The notes below the pieces were generated by a model. It ran no database searches, was not told the DNA's origin, and worked only from the letters and a program-made list of their open reading frames with translations. A DNA stretch of 64,000 bases from Rhodococcus sp. BP22 (GTDB lineage Bacteria; Actinomycetota; Actinomycetes; Mycobacteriales; Mycobacteriaceae), in NCBI RefSeq assembly GCF_014281965.1, contig NZ_JACFTB010000005.1, positions 62,001 to 126,000 of the forward strand, written 5' to 3'. The position numbers were made by a program, and so were the translations under genes. Below, in pieces: positions 27,331 through 36,542 of the stretch. The first letter of the stretch is position 1. Each line of letters opens with the position of its first letter.

Positions 27331-28369
27331 CGGTGCCTTCGGCGTCGCGAAGCGGGGCGGTTGCGAACTCGCGCAGACCGTCGAACGGGGAGATCGCGGC
27401 CCCGAATCCGATTGCGGTGCGGGCTGATTCGGGGCTGGCCACCACGTGGCGTACGTCCCCGGAGCGGTACTGTCCGGTCACTTCGGGTGCTGGGCCTGCG
27501 CAGGCCTGGGACAGTGCGGTTGCCACTTCGCCGATGGTGATCGGATGACCCGAGGACACATTGAGTGCGGTGAATCCGGGCAGATCGGCGGCGATGGACA
27601 GTACGTTCGCCGCGGCGACGTCGGACACGTGCACGAAGTCGCGTGCCTGCAATCCGTCCTCGTACACCTGTGGTGGGCGCCCGGCTTCGAGTGAGGATCG
27701 GAACATCGCTGCGACGCCGGAGTACGGAGTGTTGCGTGGCATGTTCGGTCCGTAGACGTTGTGGTAGCGAAGCGCGGTCACCGAGCCGCCGGTGGCGAGG
27801 GACCAGGCGAGCGCGTAGTTTTCCTGCGCAAGCTTGCTTGCAGCATAGGTGCTTCGCGGCTGCAACGCCGAATCCTCTTTGACCAGAGCCCAATCCAGAA
27901 TTTCGCCGGTGATCGGGTCGGTGTTGTCGAAGCGGCCTTCGTCGAGATCGGCGCGCGTGCGCGGACCGGGCACCACCGTCTCGCCCGCAGCATTGGTGTA
28001 TCGCCCCTCGCCGTAGACGACCATCGAGGACGCCAGCACCAAACGGGTACAACCCGCTTCGGCCATTGCCGAGAGCAGCACGGCGGTGCCGAAATCGTTG
28101 TGGCTTGCATACGCGGGTGCGTCGGCGGCGTCGACGCCTGCGCCGACGACGGCAGCCTGGTGACACACGGCGTCGACTCCGGCCAGCACGTCCACGAGCG
28201 AGTCGTGATCACGGACGTCGACCCTCTCGATACCCGGGATCGGTCGATCGCTCCCGTGCGCGGAGGGAAGAAATGCGTCGATCGCGACGACGTCGTAGCT
28301 GGGACGGAGTGCGTCGAGGATGTGCCCGCCGATGAATCCGGCTGCCCCGGTAAGCAATACGCGGGTCAT
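27314..28369 (-). CDS. NAD-dependent sugar epimerase (UDP-glucose 4-epimerase-like)
   Basis: A 351-residue extended SDR epimerase: the NAD-binding GAAGFIGG at residues 8-15, SSMVVYGEG, and the catalytic Tyr/Lys in STYAASKLAQENY, with HNVYGP and RDFVHVSDVA further on. It likely epimerises or dehydrates a nucleotide sugar for the adjoining glycosyltransferases. The ATG at 28369 overlaps the phosphorylase stop by 4 bases; a longer frame through the upstream gene is a shadow. It matches galE3 (Rv0536) in order (recalled). Confidence 0.9.
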   Translation of the reverse strand: MTRVLLTGAAGFIGGHILDALRPSYDVVAIDAFLPSAHGSDRPIPGIERVDVRDHDSLVDVLAGVDAVCHQAAVVGAGVDAADAPAYASHNDFGTAVLLSAMAEAGCTRLVLASSMVVYGEGRYTNAAGETVVPGPRTRADLDEGRFDNTDPITGEILDWALVKEDSALQPRSTYAASKLAQENYALAWSLATGGSVTALRYHNVYGPNMPRNTPYSGVAAMFRSSLEAGRPPQVYEDGLQARDFVHVSDVAAANVLSIAADLPGFTALNVSSGHPITIGEVATALSQACAGPAPEVTGQYRSGDVRHVVASPESARTAIGFGAAISPFDGLREFATAPLRDAEGTGAPRV

Positions 28370-29172
28370 GGCAGCTCGATCGGAAGTTCGACGCCCTCGT
28401 GCACGCGGCACGATTCGCATGGGCCCATCAGAGCGGCGCTGATAGCCGACCGAACCAAGGCTTTCAGTGGTTCGATGTTCTTCTGAAATTCCGCGAACAC
28501 GTCCACTGCTCGAACACCCTGCCCTGCCTCGATCCCCGCATCGAGGTCGGTCACGAGAGCGATCGGGGCGTAACACAATTCGAGTTCGCGGGCCAGTACC
28601 GCCTCGGGATGTCCGGTCATGTTCACCAGTGCCCACCCCTGACGGGCATACCACTGGCTCTCGGCGCGGGTGGAGAATCGTGGGCCCTCGACGACCACCA
28701 TCGTGCCGCCGTCGACGGTGCCGGGCTGCAACGCCGCGGTGCGTAGGTCGGCGCAGTACGGATCGGCGAATTCGACGTGGACTCCGCCGTTGTCGAAGTA
28801 GGTCTGCGGGCGCCCGCTCGTGCGATCGACGAGTTGGTCGGGAATCACCACTGTTCCGGGCCCGTATTCGGGGAGCAGGCTCCCGACGGCACACGGGGCG
28901 AAGATGCGCTGCACTCCGAGCATGCGCAGGGCCCACATGTTGGCGCGGTAGGGCAGCGTGTGCGGGGAGTACTCGTGACGAGCTCCGTGGCGCGGAAGGA
29001 ATGCGACCGTGCGGCCGTCGACGTCGCCGATCGTGATGGGCCCGCTCGTCGAACCGTACGGCGTGTCGATCGTGACCGACTGCGCGTCTTGCCCGAAGAA
29101 CGAGTAGAAACCGCTACCACCGATGACCGCGATGTCGGCTCGGTGCGAAGTTGTTGTCGGCGTTGATGTCAT
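28366..29172 (-). CDS. S-methyl-5'-thioadenosine phosphorylase
   Basis: A 268-residue PNP/MTAP family 2 phosphorylase. It has IAVIGGSGFYSF at the N-terminus, the phosphate-site LPRHGARHEYSPH, and the signature MTGHPEAVLARELELCYAP with VTDLDAG after it. It cleaves methylthioadenosine to adenine and 5-methylthioribose 1-phosphate in the polyamine/methionine salvage pathway. It heads a four-gene operon with sugar-nucleotide genes, as Rv0535 does (recalled). It is divergent from the membrane protein at 29243 across 70 bases. Confidence 0.9.
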   Translation of the reverse strand: MTSTPTTTSHRADIAVIGGSGFYSFFGQDAQSVTIDTPYGSTSGPITIGDVDGRTVAFLPRHGARHEYSPHTLPYRANMWALRMLGVQRIFAPCAVGSLLPEYGPGTVVIPDQLVDRTSGRPQTYFDNGGVHVEFADPYCADLRTAALQPGTVDGGTMVVVEGPRFSTRAESQWYARQGWALVNMTGHPEAVLARELELCYAPIALVTDLDAGIEAGQGVRAVDVFAEFQKNIEPLKALVRSAISAALMGPCESCRVHEGVELPIELP

Positions 29173-29242
29173 TGATTCATTTCCGTCCTCGGTATGCTGA
29201 GCCCATCGATGTTCGAGATTTCCACGTGGATCGCAACGTTAG

Positions 29243-30580
29243 GTGAACGCTATCCGGTACTGGAGAGAATCTATCGCGGCTGTCCTCGCCGTGGTGCTCG
29301 TCGCAGTGGCATTCGTGGTCCCGTATCTGGACAACGAGCTGATCACGCCGATCATCAATCGCACTCCGCAGCAGGTTCGTGATTTCGCCGACGCCGCACC
29401 GCTTTTCGGCTTCCGTGAGCTTCACCTCGGCTGGGGCACTCCGTTCGCGATTCTCATCGCGATCGCGGGCGTCCTGTGGGGCCCGGAGATTGCGCGCAGA
29501 CTGTCGTGGCGGAAGCTGCTTCCGCTCACCTGGGGTGTGTCGCTGGCGTGGACGATGGCGCTGGCCATGGTCGACGGCTGGCGACGCGGGTTCTCCACGC
29601 GCTTGTCCTCCACCGACGAGTATCTCCACGAAGTCCCCGACATCACCGATATACCGGCGACGCTGCAAGGTTTCTCCGAACGCATTCTCGATTACCAGGC
29701 CGACTCGTGGACGACGCATGTGTCCGGCCATCCGCCGGGTGCGCTGCTGACGTTCGTGTGGCTGGATCGGCTTGGGCTCAGTGGCGGTGCGTGGGCGGCA
29801 TGGTTGTGCGTTCTCGTCGGCACCAGCGCCGCTATGGCGCTCATCGTGACCGTCCGTGCTCTCGGTGACGAGACGATGGCGCGTCGTGCAGCCCCGTTCG
29901 TGGCGCTTGCTCCCGCAGCTGTCTGGATCGCAGTGTCTGCCGACGCGTTCTACGCCGGCGTGGTGGCCTGGGGAATTGCGTTGCTCGCACTCTCGACGCA
30001 GAAGAACCGCTGGCCTGTATCGCTTGCCGCGGGTGTACTTCTGGGTTTCGGTGTCTATCTCAATTACGGCCTCGGGTTGATGGCACTCCCGGCCGTGGCG
30101 GTGCTTGTCGCCAGGCGCGCGTTGTGGCCGGCCGTGTGGTCGCTTCTCGGCGCTCTCGCGGGCGCCCTCGTCGTGGCGGCGATCTTCACCGCCTACGGTT
30201 TCTGGTGGTTCGACGGCTACGAACTCGTCCAGGAGCGTTACTACCAGGGCATCGCGACGGACCGTCCGTTCGAGTACTGGGGTTGGGCCAACTTCGCGGC
30301 GTTGTTCTGCGCGCTCGGGATTGCCGTTCCTGCTGCATTTCCGCGCATCTTCACTCGGGTGCAGCCGATCAATCTTCTGGTCATCGCCGGGCTTGCGGCG
30401 GTGGTGATGGCAGATCTGAGTCAGCTGAGCAAAGCCGAAACCGAGCGCATCTGGCTGCCGTTCGCCATGTGGATGCTCCTGGCGCCCGCAGTGCTTCCGC
30501 AACGCACGCACCGGTTCTGGTTGGGACTGCAAGTGCTCGTGGCACTTGCAATCAACCATCTGCTCTTCACCAACTGGTGA
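29243..30580 (+). CDS. Multi-pass membrane protein, Rv0541c-like
   Basis: A 445-residue integral membrane protein with about 10-12 helices. An early acidic region in the first external loop and a GHPPGALL motif near residue 168 resemble GT-C glycosyltransferases (GT39/GT87-like), but a catalytic assignment is not secure. It uses a GTG start at 29243 preceded by GTTAGG. It adjoins the MTAP-epimerase-GT2-DUF2064 block in the same relation as Rv0541c (recalled). It may use the lipid-linked sugar made by the GT2 protein; this is inference. Confidence 0.8.
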   Translation: MNAIRYWRESIAAVLAVVLVAVAFVVPYLDNELITPIINRTPQQVRDFADAAPLFGFRELHLGWGTPFAILIAIAGVLWGPEIARRLSWRKLLPLTWGVSLAWTMALAMVDGWRRGFSTRLSSTDEYLHEVPDITDIPATLQGFSERILDYQADSWTTHVSGHPPGALLTFVWLDRLGLSGGAWAAWLCVLVGTSAAMALIVTVRALGDETMARRAAPFVALAPAAVWIAVSADAFYAGVVAWGIALLALSTQKNRWPVSLAAGVLLGFGVYLNYGLGLMALPAVAVLVARRALWPAVWSLLGALAGALVVAAIFTAYGFWWFDGYELVQERYYQGIATDRPFEYWGWANFAALFCALGIAVPAAFPRIFTRVQPINLLVIAGLAAVVMADLSQLSKAETERIWLPFAMWMLLAPAVLPQRTHRFWLGLQVLVALAINHLLFTNW

Positions 30581-30596
30581 TGCGCTGCGCGGGCGG

Positions 30597-31247
30597 TTAA
30601 GCACGCTCCAGCCGTGCGAAGAATCGTCCGTGGATCGGTGCGATATCGACGACGGCGAGGCCGGCGGCGTGTGCGATGGCATAGGTTGCGTTGGCGCTGA
30701 CGCTCGCCCACGCGAACCAGTCACCCACCATCGTGTCGGTCTCCCAACGAACTGTCTGTGGCTGTACTTCGGCGGCACCGGGCGCGTGGACCTCGGCGAT
30801 GACGGCGCCGTCCGGTCGAATGAGCTCTGCTGCTCGGCGAAGCAACCGGACCGGGTCGCCGCCGATGCCGATGTTGCCGTCGGCCAGCAGGACGCAGGCC
30901 CAGTCACCGGCATTGGGTAGGGGCTCGAACAGATCGCGAAGTACCGCCCTTCCACCGCGCCCGACAGTTAGATCGACGGCCTTCTTCGAGGTGTCGACGC
31001 CGAGCGCGGAGATGCCGCGTCGTGCCAGGCCCTCGGTGAGCCGACCGGGCCCACAGCCGAGATCGAGTGTGGGGCCGTTGCAGTGGCCGATCATCCGGCC
31101 GTCGGCGATTCGGTCTTCGGTGCTCGATGCCGGACCGCCCATCCAGCGCGCAGTCGGTAGCGGCTCTCGGGTTCCGTCCGAGTGCCCCATCCAACAGGGC
31201 AGGCCACAGGAGGCTCTGCTGAACAGTTCGTCCGCCGTCACTCTCAC
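30597..31247 (-). CDS. Class I SAM methyltransferase
   Basis: About 216 residues with motif I TLDLGCGPGRLTEGLARRG and a downstream VDTSKKAVDL acidic loop. A DUF-like N-terminal part includes CWMGHSDGTREPLP. The GTG at 31247 overlaps the stop of the upstream membrane-protein gene (GTGA), so it is coupled to it; a much longer upstream frame is a shadow. It is last in the operon lipoprotein - Mo oxidoreductase - membrane protein - methyltransferase. The substrate is unknown. Confidence 0.85.
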   Translation of the reverse strand: MRVTADELFSRASCGLPCWMGHSDGTREPLPTARWMGGPASSTEDRIADGRMIGHCNGPTLDLGCGPGRLTEGLARRGISALGVDTSKKAVDLTVGRGGRAVLRDLFEPLPNAGDWACVLLADGNIGIGGDPVRLLRRAAELIRPDGAVIAEVHAPGAAEVQPQTVRWETDTMVGDWFAWASVSANATYAIAHAAGLAVVDIAPIHGRFFARLERA

Positions 31248-31744
31248 GTCGCTCTCCTGTTCGAGGTCTGTGCGATACGGATCGCGTAGGCCAGTGCGCT
31301 GACCCCGAACAGCACCGCTGTCAGTACCAGCCAACGACCGAGATAGGGCTCCTGCGTCAATCCGGTTGCTGTAGTAAATGTTTCGGATCCTTGCTGAATG
31401 ATTCCGGGAAAGAACAGGACGAAAGTCAGCACCGTGCCCATGAGCGGGATACGGATGTAGTTGAGCGGGGATACGCGCCAGGTGAGTGCCGGAGCCCGTC
31501 CGCGCATCGCGTCGAGTCCGGCAGTGAGCGAGCGGTCGGCGAGCGAATACAGGGGAAAGAGAAGAAGGTCGTGGACGACGATGGCACCGGCGAACCACAC
31601 TGCAATCGACTGCCACCAGACGTTCCGATTCCAGAACGTCGCTATGCCTGCCACGTAGACCACGTACCCCACCAGTGCCAACGCGAAACACACTGCAAGT
31701 AGGTGCAGGGGACGGGCGCCGTAGACGCGGGTGAACGCTGCCAT
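31244..31744 (-). CDS. Four-helix membrane protein of the Mo-oxidoreductase operon
   Basis: A 166-residue protein with four hydrophobic helices and no recognised catalytic motif. The ATG at 31744 shares one base with the oxidoreductase stop (TGATG), and its stop overlaps the methyltransferase start. The genetic coupling suggests it works with the neighbouring membrane oxidoreductase, perhaps as an accessory subunit, but no family was recognised. Confidence 0.78.
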   Translation of the reverse strand: MAAFTRVYGARPLHLLAVCFALALVGYVVYVAGIATFWNRNVWWQSIAVWFAGAIVVHDLLLFPLYSLADRSLTAGLDAMRGRAPALTWRVSPLNYIRIPLMGTVLTFVLFFPGIIQQGSETFTTATGLTQEPYLGRWLVLTAVLFGVSALAYAIRIAQTSNRRAT

Positions 31745-33021
31745 CACGCGCCCCTGAATTCGATTGCCTTCACCCATTTGGTGTTGTGGACTCCTGGCAT
31801 GGCCGGGACGATGATCCGTGCGGGGTACCCATGGTCGGGTGAGAGGTCGACGCCGTTGACCTGCAGGGCGAGCAGTGAATCGGCGTCAAGGACCTGGTTG
31901 GACTGCAGTGTGGCCTGACGGAAAGGCCCATTCTCCTCGATCGAGGTGACCTGCGCCGACCGAAGATCCTCGACGCCGGCTGCCGAAGCTAGGTCGCGTA
32001 ACCGGACGCCGGTCCACCTCTGAACCGTCGACCACCCTTCGACGCAGGCGATGGGCAGATCGGCGGTGTGTTGCTCCATCTGCAGGAGGGCGTCTCTGGT
32101 GAATGTCACCGCGCTCGCACCTCCGGTCAGTTCGAGGGTCCAGCTCGCGCCCGTGGTGTCCTCGGTGATTCGGGCTGCGGAGGCTGTGCGGTTGATCTGG
32201 AAATCGTTGGGTCCATCCCCGTACGACCGACCACGGGGTAGGAGTATCGCGGTGTTGCGGAGGAACCCGCCGGTGGTCTGCCCCACGGTGAGGGCTGCGA
32301 CGAACAGTGCGCCGCCGCCGACGAGGGCAAGGGCGCCGCGCCTGCTGATCGTGGGATCGGTGGGGTCCTCGGCGATGAGGTCGGATCCGTCGGGATCGAC
32401 TTCCTGCTCGGTCTGCTTGTCCTTCAGGACCTGGATGAGCGAGCGGGAGCGAAGAGTACGAAACATCAACGGCGTCTTGATGATCGCGTGCGAAACGAAA
32501 CCGGCGATGAAGATCCATGCGCCCCAGTAGTGGGCGGTGTAGAAGCTGAAGCCGAAGATGTAGTCGTACTGGATGTTGAGAACTCCGGTGACGATCTCGA
32601 ACAGAATCCCGCCGACGAGCGCGAGCAGGGAAAGCCGTTCCAGTGCTTCGGAAACCGAGCGGATCGGAGGCGTCACGAACAGCTTGGGTATGACCGACCA
32701 CAGTTTCGCCAACACGATCGGAACCAGGATCAATCCGAGGCCGACGTGCAGACCTTGGGTGAGGCGGTACAACCACGATGGATTGGTGGGCCAGTCGAAG
32801 GAGGGGAGCCGCAGCCATCCGACGTCTGTCGGAAGGGCTTGGCCGAATTGTGGGCCGTACGCCATGTAGGAGGCAAGCCCGGTAAGGATGACGATGGGCA
32901 GGCCGGCGAGCAGTACGGCGCCGAAGATGGAGGTGAGCCAGGGGCCTCGGAGGGGACTACGAAACCGTCCGCGCGGGGCCGCCATGTGCGGTGACCTCGC
33001 GCGGACGGTTTCAGCAGTCAT
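31744..33021 (-). CDS. Cytochrome b/molybdopterin fusion oxidoreductase (sulfite oxidase-like)
   Basis: A 425-residue fusion. The N-terminal part has about four membrane helices with His residues suitable for b-type heme (GLHVGLGLIL, YTAHYWGAWI, FVSHAI). Next comes an internal twin-Arg-preceded helix (SRRGALALVGGGALFVAAL). The C-terminal half (from about residue 270) is an oxidoreductase molybdopterin-binding domain with the conserved ligand Cys in PIACVEGWSTVQRWTG. The Mo domain should face outside and pass electrons to or from the heme domain. The substrate is unknown. It directly abuts the lipoprotein gene upstream. Confidence 0.87.
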   Translation of the reverse strand: MTAETVRARSPHMAAPRGRFRSPLRGPWLTSIFGAVLLAGLPIVILTGLASYMAYGPQFGQALPTDVGWLRLPSFDWPTNPSWLYRLTQGLHVGLGLILVPIVLAKLWSVIPKLFVTPPIRSVSEALERLSLLALVGGILFEIVTGVLNIQYDYIFGFSFYTAHYWGAWIFIAGFVSHAIIKTPLMFRTLRSRSLIQVLKDKQTEQEVDPDGSDLIAEDPTDPTISRRGALALVGGGALFVAALTVGQTTGGFLRNTAILLPRGRSYGDGPNDFQINRTASAARITEDTTGASWTLELTGGASAVTFTRDALLQMEQHTADLPIACVEGWSTVQRWTGVRLRDLASAAGVEDLRSAQVTSIEENGPFRQATLQSNQVLDADSLLALQVNGVDLSPDHGYPARIIVPAMPGVHNTKWVKAIEFRGA

Positions 33022-33711
33022 TTATGCAGTTGCGATGGTGATGGTTGCAACGCCCACGAGCAGGCCCGGGGTGACAGCGTCGGTCTTGAACGTGTCATTC
33101 AGCAGGCCGGCGGCGGTCTCGGAGATCTTGACCTCGGTGCCGGTCAGGATCGCGGTGTCGTTCGGGCCGGTTGCCAACGGCTTCAGTGTGCGGCCGTCGA
33201 GGTCGAAGAGCACTGCATTTTCTGCGGCGACCTTGCCGTTGACCGTGACGGTTCCGGTGAGAACCGAGGTGCCCGGATCGATGTCGAAGTCGGTGAGCTC
33301 GACGACGGTCTCACCTGCGGTGAGGGACAATCCACTGCCGTTGTGCATGATCTCGCCCTGAACGTAGGGGTCGACTGTGCCCGGCTCCCAGTACTTGACG
33401 TCTCCACCCGTGATCGGGAAGACGATGGATCCGTCTGCCAGAGTGGCTGTTCCGACAACTCCGGGCGTCAGGCCCAGGGTCGTCAGGGCGCCGGTGAAGC
33501 CTGCATCGAGTGCGACAGCGGTGCTGACGCCCTTGCTGAGGTCATCGACCTCGGCAGCTGGTGCCGGCATTGCCTCGGTGGTCTCGGCGGCAGCGGCCGA
33601 AGTGGTGCTGGAGGAGGTGCTCGATGAGTCGTCACTCGAGCATGCGGCGAGAGGTACGAGGGTCATTGCGCCGATTGCAGTGGCGGCCATAACTTTACGG
33701 ATCGAGATCAT
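33022..33711 (-). CDS. Secreted lipoprotein of unknown function
   Basis: A 229-residue lipoprotein. The signal peptide MISIRKVMAATAIGAMTLVP ends in a lipobox LAAC with the lipidated Cys near residue 24, then a Ser/Thr/Ala-rich linker and a beta-rich domain with repeated ITGGDVKYWEPG and LTDFDIDPGTSVLTG segments. The family was not recognised beyond similar hypothetical proteins of actinobacteria. Its stop codon touches the start of the Mo oxidoreductase, so it is probably the first gene of that operon. Confidence 0.82.
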   Translation of the reverse strand: MISIRKVMAATAIGAMTLVPLAACSSDDSSSTSSSTTSAAAAETTEAMPAPAAEVDDLSKGVSTAVALDAGFTGALTTLGLTPGVVGTATLADGSIVFPITGGDVKYWEPGTVDPYVQGEIMHNGSGLSLTAGETVVELTDFDIDPGTSVLTGTVTVNGKVAAENAVLFDLDGRTLKPLATGPNDTAILTGTEVKISETAAGLLNDTFKTDAVTPGLLVGVATITIATA

Positions 33712-34110
33712 GTGAGGATCTACCTTTCGTTGGCTCAAGTGTTGAGCGTTGTAGGTAATTCGCCGCAGGGTCCGTTCCGGATGGGTCCGATCTTAGTCCG
33801 GTACGTAGTTCTGGCATGCCGAACCGTTGAAAACTCGTATGCGGGCTTCATGACCCGGACCGAACAGCACGGCAAATCACCTTGGTAGGCAAATGTTCTC
33901 ACGGACAAACACGGAAATATGGGCAGAATGTCCGATCCGAACATTCGTAGTAGGCCCGAGTCGAGTTCGATACGTGACCGTTGCCGGACCGTTACCTAAG
34001 CCCCCGTAACCGGCGGTCCGGTTTGGTTGATGCCGTGAATTTTGCTCCACTTTCAGTCCGAGTGGGCGGGTTTCCGTCGATTTTGAGCAATAGTGGAGCA
34101 AAATTCACGC
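33712..34110. other. Intergenic region between lipoprotein operon and sulfurtransferase
   Basis: About 400 bases without a gene, holding divergent promoters. It contains an imperfect inverted repeat around 33974-34020 (GGACCG and CGGTCC, plus GTTAC and GTAAC with a 4-base bulge) and the perfect 18-bp repeat at 34034-34109. Nothing else was recognised. Confidence 0.55.
34034..34109. repeat. Perfect 18-bp inverted repeat upstream of the sulfurtransferase gene
   Basis: CGTGAATTTTGCTCCACT at 34034-34051 and its exact complement at 34092-34109, 40 bases apart. The right arm includes the GGAG that may serve as ribosome site and ends one base before the likely ATG at 34111. In RNA it would form an 18-bp stem that hides the start region; as DNA it could be an operator. 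Confidence 0.8.
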
Positions 34111-34929
34111 ATGCCACAGGAGACTCGTGATGTCACCGACCTGAAGTCCGCACTGAGCCTCGTTCCGCCCGTAGTGCTCGATGTTCGCTGGGCGCTAGGA
34201 GATTCGGACGGTCGCCGGCACTACCGCGACGCACATATCCCGGGCGCAGTATTCGTCGACCTCGAAAACGAACTCGCCGAACCCGCCTCTTCCGAGGGCA
34301 GGCATCCTTTGCCCTCCATCGAGAGGCTTCAGGCGGCCGCACGCCGCTGGGGCGTCACCAACGGTGTACCCGTCGTCGTCTACGACAACACCGGCAACCT
34401 TGCCGCGGCGCGAGCGTGGTGGCTGCTGAAGTGGGCCGGCTTCGACGAGGTAACCCTGCTCGACGGCGGTCTGGCTGCCTGGATCGCCGCAGGCAACGAC
34501 ACCTCCGCGGGCGAGGAGGTCGCGTCGGCGCCAGGAGATGTCGAGCTCAGCGCGGGACATTTGCCGACGCTCACGACCGAGGAAGCGGCCGCGCTCGCGG
34601 AGTCCGGAACGCTGCTCGACGCGCGGGCCGTCGAACGGTACTCGGGCGAGTACGAGCCGGTGGATCCGCGCGCCGGCCACATCCCCGGTGCGATCAGTGC
34701 TCCGACCAGCGCCAACCTCGACGCGGACGGGCGATTTCTGACGGCGGAAGCGCTCCGCGAACGGTTCGGCGGGGTGAAGCCGCAGGTCGGGGTGTACTGC
34801 GGCTCCGGCATCACGGCCGCCCATCAGGTGGCTGCGCTGGCCATCGCCGGGATAGATGCCGCCCTCTATCCCGGGTCGTGGTCACACTGGTCAGGCGATC
34901 CGGCTCGGCCGGTGGCGACGGGTATGTGA
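34111..34929 (+). CDS. Two-domain sulfurtransferase (rhodanese/3-mercaptopyruvate type)
   Basis: A 272-residue protein of two rhodanese domains. The N-terminal domain lacks a catalytic Cys (VVVYDNTGNLAA has Asp there). The C-terminal domain has the active loop YCGSGITAAHQ with the persulfide-forming Cys near residue 230; the CGSG-T loop is usual for 3-mercaptopyruvate sulfurtransferases. The ATG at 34111 follows a perfect inverted repeat; an in-frame GTG at 34093 lies inside it. The gene is monocistronic and converges on the GMC oxidoreductase. Confidence 0.9.
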   Translation: MPQETRDVTDLKSALSLVPPVVLDVRWALGDSDGRRHYRDAHIPGAVFVDLENELAEPASSEGRHPLPSIERLQAAARRWGVTNGVPVVVYDNTGNLAAARAWWLLKWAGFDEVTLLDGGLAAWIAAGNDTSAGEEVASAPGDVELSAGHLPTLTTEEAAALAESGTLLDARAVERYSGEYEPVDPRAGHIPGAISAPTSANLDADGRFLTAEALRERFGGVKPQVGVYCGSGITAAHQVAALAIAGIDAALYPGSWSHWSGDPARPVATGM

Positions 34930-34938
34930 CCCGTATCC

Positions 34939-36522
34939 TCAGCGCAGCACCAGGTCAGCGGCTCTTTCGCCGATCAGCACGCTCGGCGCGTGCGTGTGGC
35001 CGCGGATGATCGTCGGCATGATCGACGCGTCCGCGACCCGTAGGTTGTCGACGCCACGGACCCGCAGATCCGGAGTGACGACGCTCGAGCTGTCGTTGCC
35101 CATCCGGCAGGTGCTCACTGGGTGGTAGAGGGTGTGTGCGTTTTGTTCGAGGGCTTCGGTCAGCAGGTCCTCGGTCGAGGTGTCTGCTTTCACGCGTGGT
35201 CGGACGATGTCGCCGAGCAGCTTCTTGAGGGAGGGTTGCGAGGCGATTGTCGTGCATGCCCGCAATCCCTCGATCATCGCGCGCCGATCGACGCCGTCGG
35301 GATCGCTGAGGTAGCGGGGTTCGATGACGGCCTTGGCCAGTGGGTCGGCGGAACGAAGACCGATCTCACCGCGGCTCACGGGTTTGAGCAGCACTGCCCC
35401 GATGACGGCGGCGTGGGCGTCCGCGGCGATGAGCCCCTCGTCGAAGAACGGAGCGGGGGCGTAGATGAGCTCGAGGTCGGGGAACGGTACTTCGTCTCGA
35501 CTCTTGATGAATCCGTAGGCCTCGGCGACGTTCGAGGTGAGCATGCCGCGTCGGCGAGCCAGGTAGTTGACGAGCTGCGGGATTTTTTCGGCATGGAACA
35601 GTGAATCGGATTCGGTCTGCCAGCCGATGAGTGCGCACAGGTGATCGGTCAGGTTCTTACCGACCTCCGGTGCGTGGTGCTGCACGGCAATGCCGTGTGC
35701 GGCCAGTTGCGCTGTATCGCCGATGCCCGAGAGCATCAGCAATTGTGGCGTGTTGATTGCACCCCCGGCGAGAATGACTTCCTTGGCGGCGCGGACGGTG
35801 TGGGTGATCCCGTCCTTGGTGTATTCGACGCCGACGGCGGCGGACCCTTCGAAGACGACGCGCGTTGCTTGTGCTTCGGTGAGGATGGTCAGGTTGGGCC
35901 GCTTGCGAATCGGTGCGAGGTACGCGTCGGCAGTGCTCCAGCGGGCACCGCGTTTCTGGTTGACCATGGTCTGCGAGAAGCCCTTGGGCTCGGCACGATT
36001 GGCGGATTCTACGGGGTATCCCGCTTCCTGGACGGCGTCGAGGAATGAGGTGGTCAACGCGCGCGGACTGCGCTGGTTCGACACGATCAGCGGCCCACCG
36101 GTGCCCGCGTCGAGTTCCTTTGTAGCTTCGATGCTTTCGATCTTCCGGAAGTACGGTACGACGTTCTCGAACGACCACGAGGAGTCCGACAGGGAGGCCC
36201 ACTCGTCGTAGTCGGCTGCGAACCCGCGAACCCACATCATCGCATTCATCGACGAGGACCCGCCGAGCATCTTGCCGCGGGGCCAGTAGATGCTGCGGTC
36301 CCGCAGTTCTGGCTGCGGTTCGGTGTCGTAGTTCCAATCCACGTCACTGCGGAACAGTTTGGAGAAGGCCGCGGGGATGTGGGCGAATTTGTTCTTGTCT
36401 TCCGGTCCCGCTTCGAGGACCACGACGGTGTGGCGCGGGTCGGCGCTGAGCCGATTGGCGAGTACTGCCCCGGAGGATCCGGCACCGACTACTACGTAAT
36501 CGACGATAGCTGGTTGTGACAT
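34939..36522 (-). CDS. GMC-family FAD oxidoreductase (choline dehydrogenase-like)
   Basis: A 527-residue glucose-methanol-choline oxidoreductase: the FAD-binding VVVGAGSSGAVLANRLS and EAGPED, the GMC signature WPRGKMLGGSSSMNAMMWVRG, the second signature in GAINTPQLLMLSGIGD, and the C-terminal catalytic His region TLYHPVSTCRMG with RVADASIMP. It oxidises an alcohol to an aldehyde. The aldehyde dehydrogenase gene lies 20 bases upstream on the same strand, so the two probably act in sequence. The ATG at 36522 is chosen since longer frames add no conserved sequence. The substrate is unknown. Confidence 0.92.
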   Translation of the reverse strand: MSQPAIVDYVVVGAGSSGAVLANRLSADPRHTVVVLEAGPEDKNKFAHIPAAFSKLFRSDVDWNYDTEPQPELRDRSIYWPRGKMLGGSSSMNAMMWVRGFAADYDEWASLSDSSWSFENVVPYFRKIESIEATKELDAGTGGPLIVSNQRSPRALTTSFLDAVQEAGYPVESANRAEPKGFSQTMVNQKRGARWSTADAYLAPIRKRPNLTILTEAQATRVVFEGSAAVGVEYTKDGITHTVRAAKEVILAGGAINTPQLLMLSGIGDTAQLAAHGIAVQHHAPEVGKNLTDHLCALIGWQTESDSLFHAEKIPQLVNYLARRRGMLTSNVAEAYGFIKSRDEVPFPDLELIYAPAPFFDEGLIAADAHAAVIGAVLLKPVSRGEIGLRSADPLAKAVIEPRYLSDPDGVDRRAMIEGLRACTTIASQPSLKKLLGDIVRPRVKADTSTEDLLTEALEQNAHTLYHPVSTCRMGNDSSSVVTPDLRVRGVDNLRVADASIMPTIIRGHTHAPSVLIGERAADLVLR

Positions 36523-36542
36523 AGAAGAATGTACCTTTGTCT

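Noticed and set aside
29177..30955. A 592-codon minus-strand frame across the membrane protein at 29243
   Set aside because: The composition is Arg/His/Gln-rich without domains, and it overlaps a clear membrane protein on the other strand.
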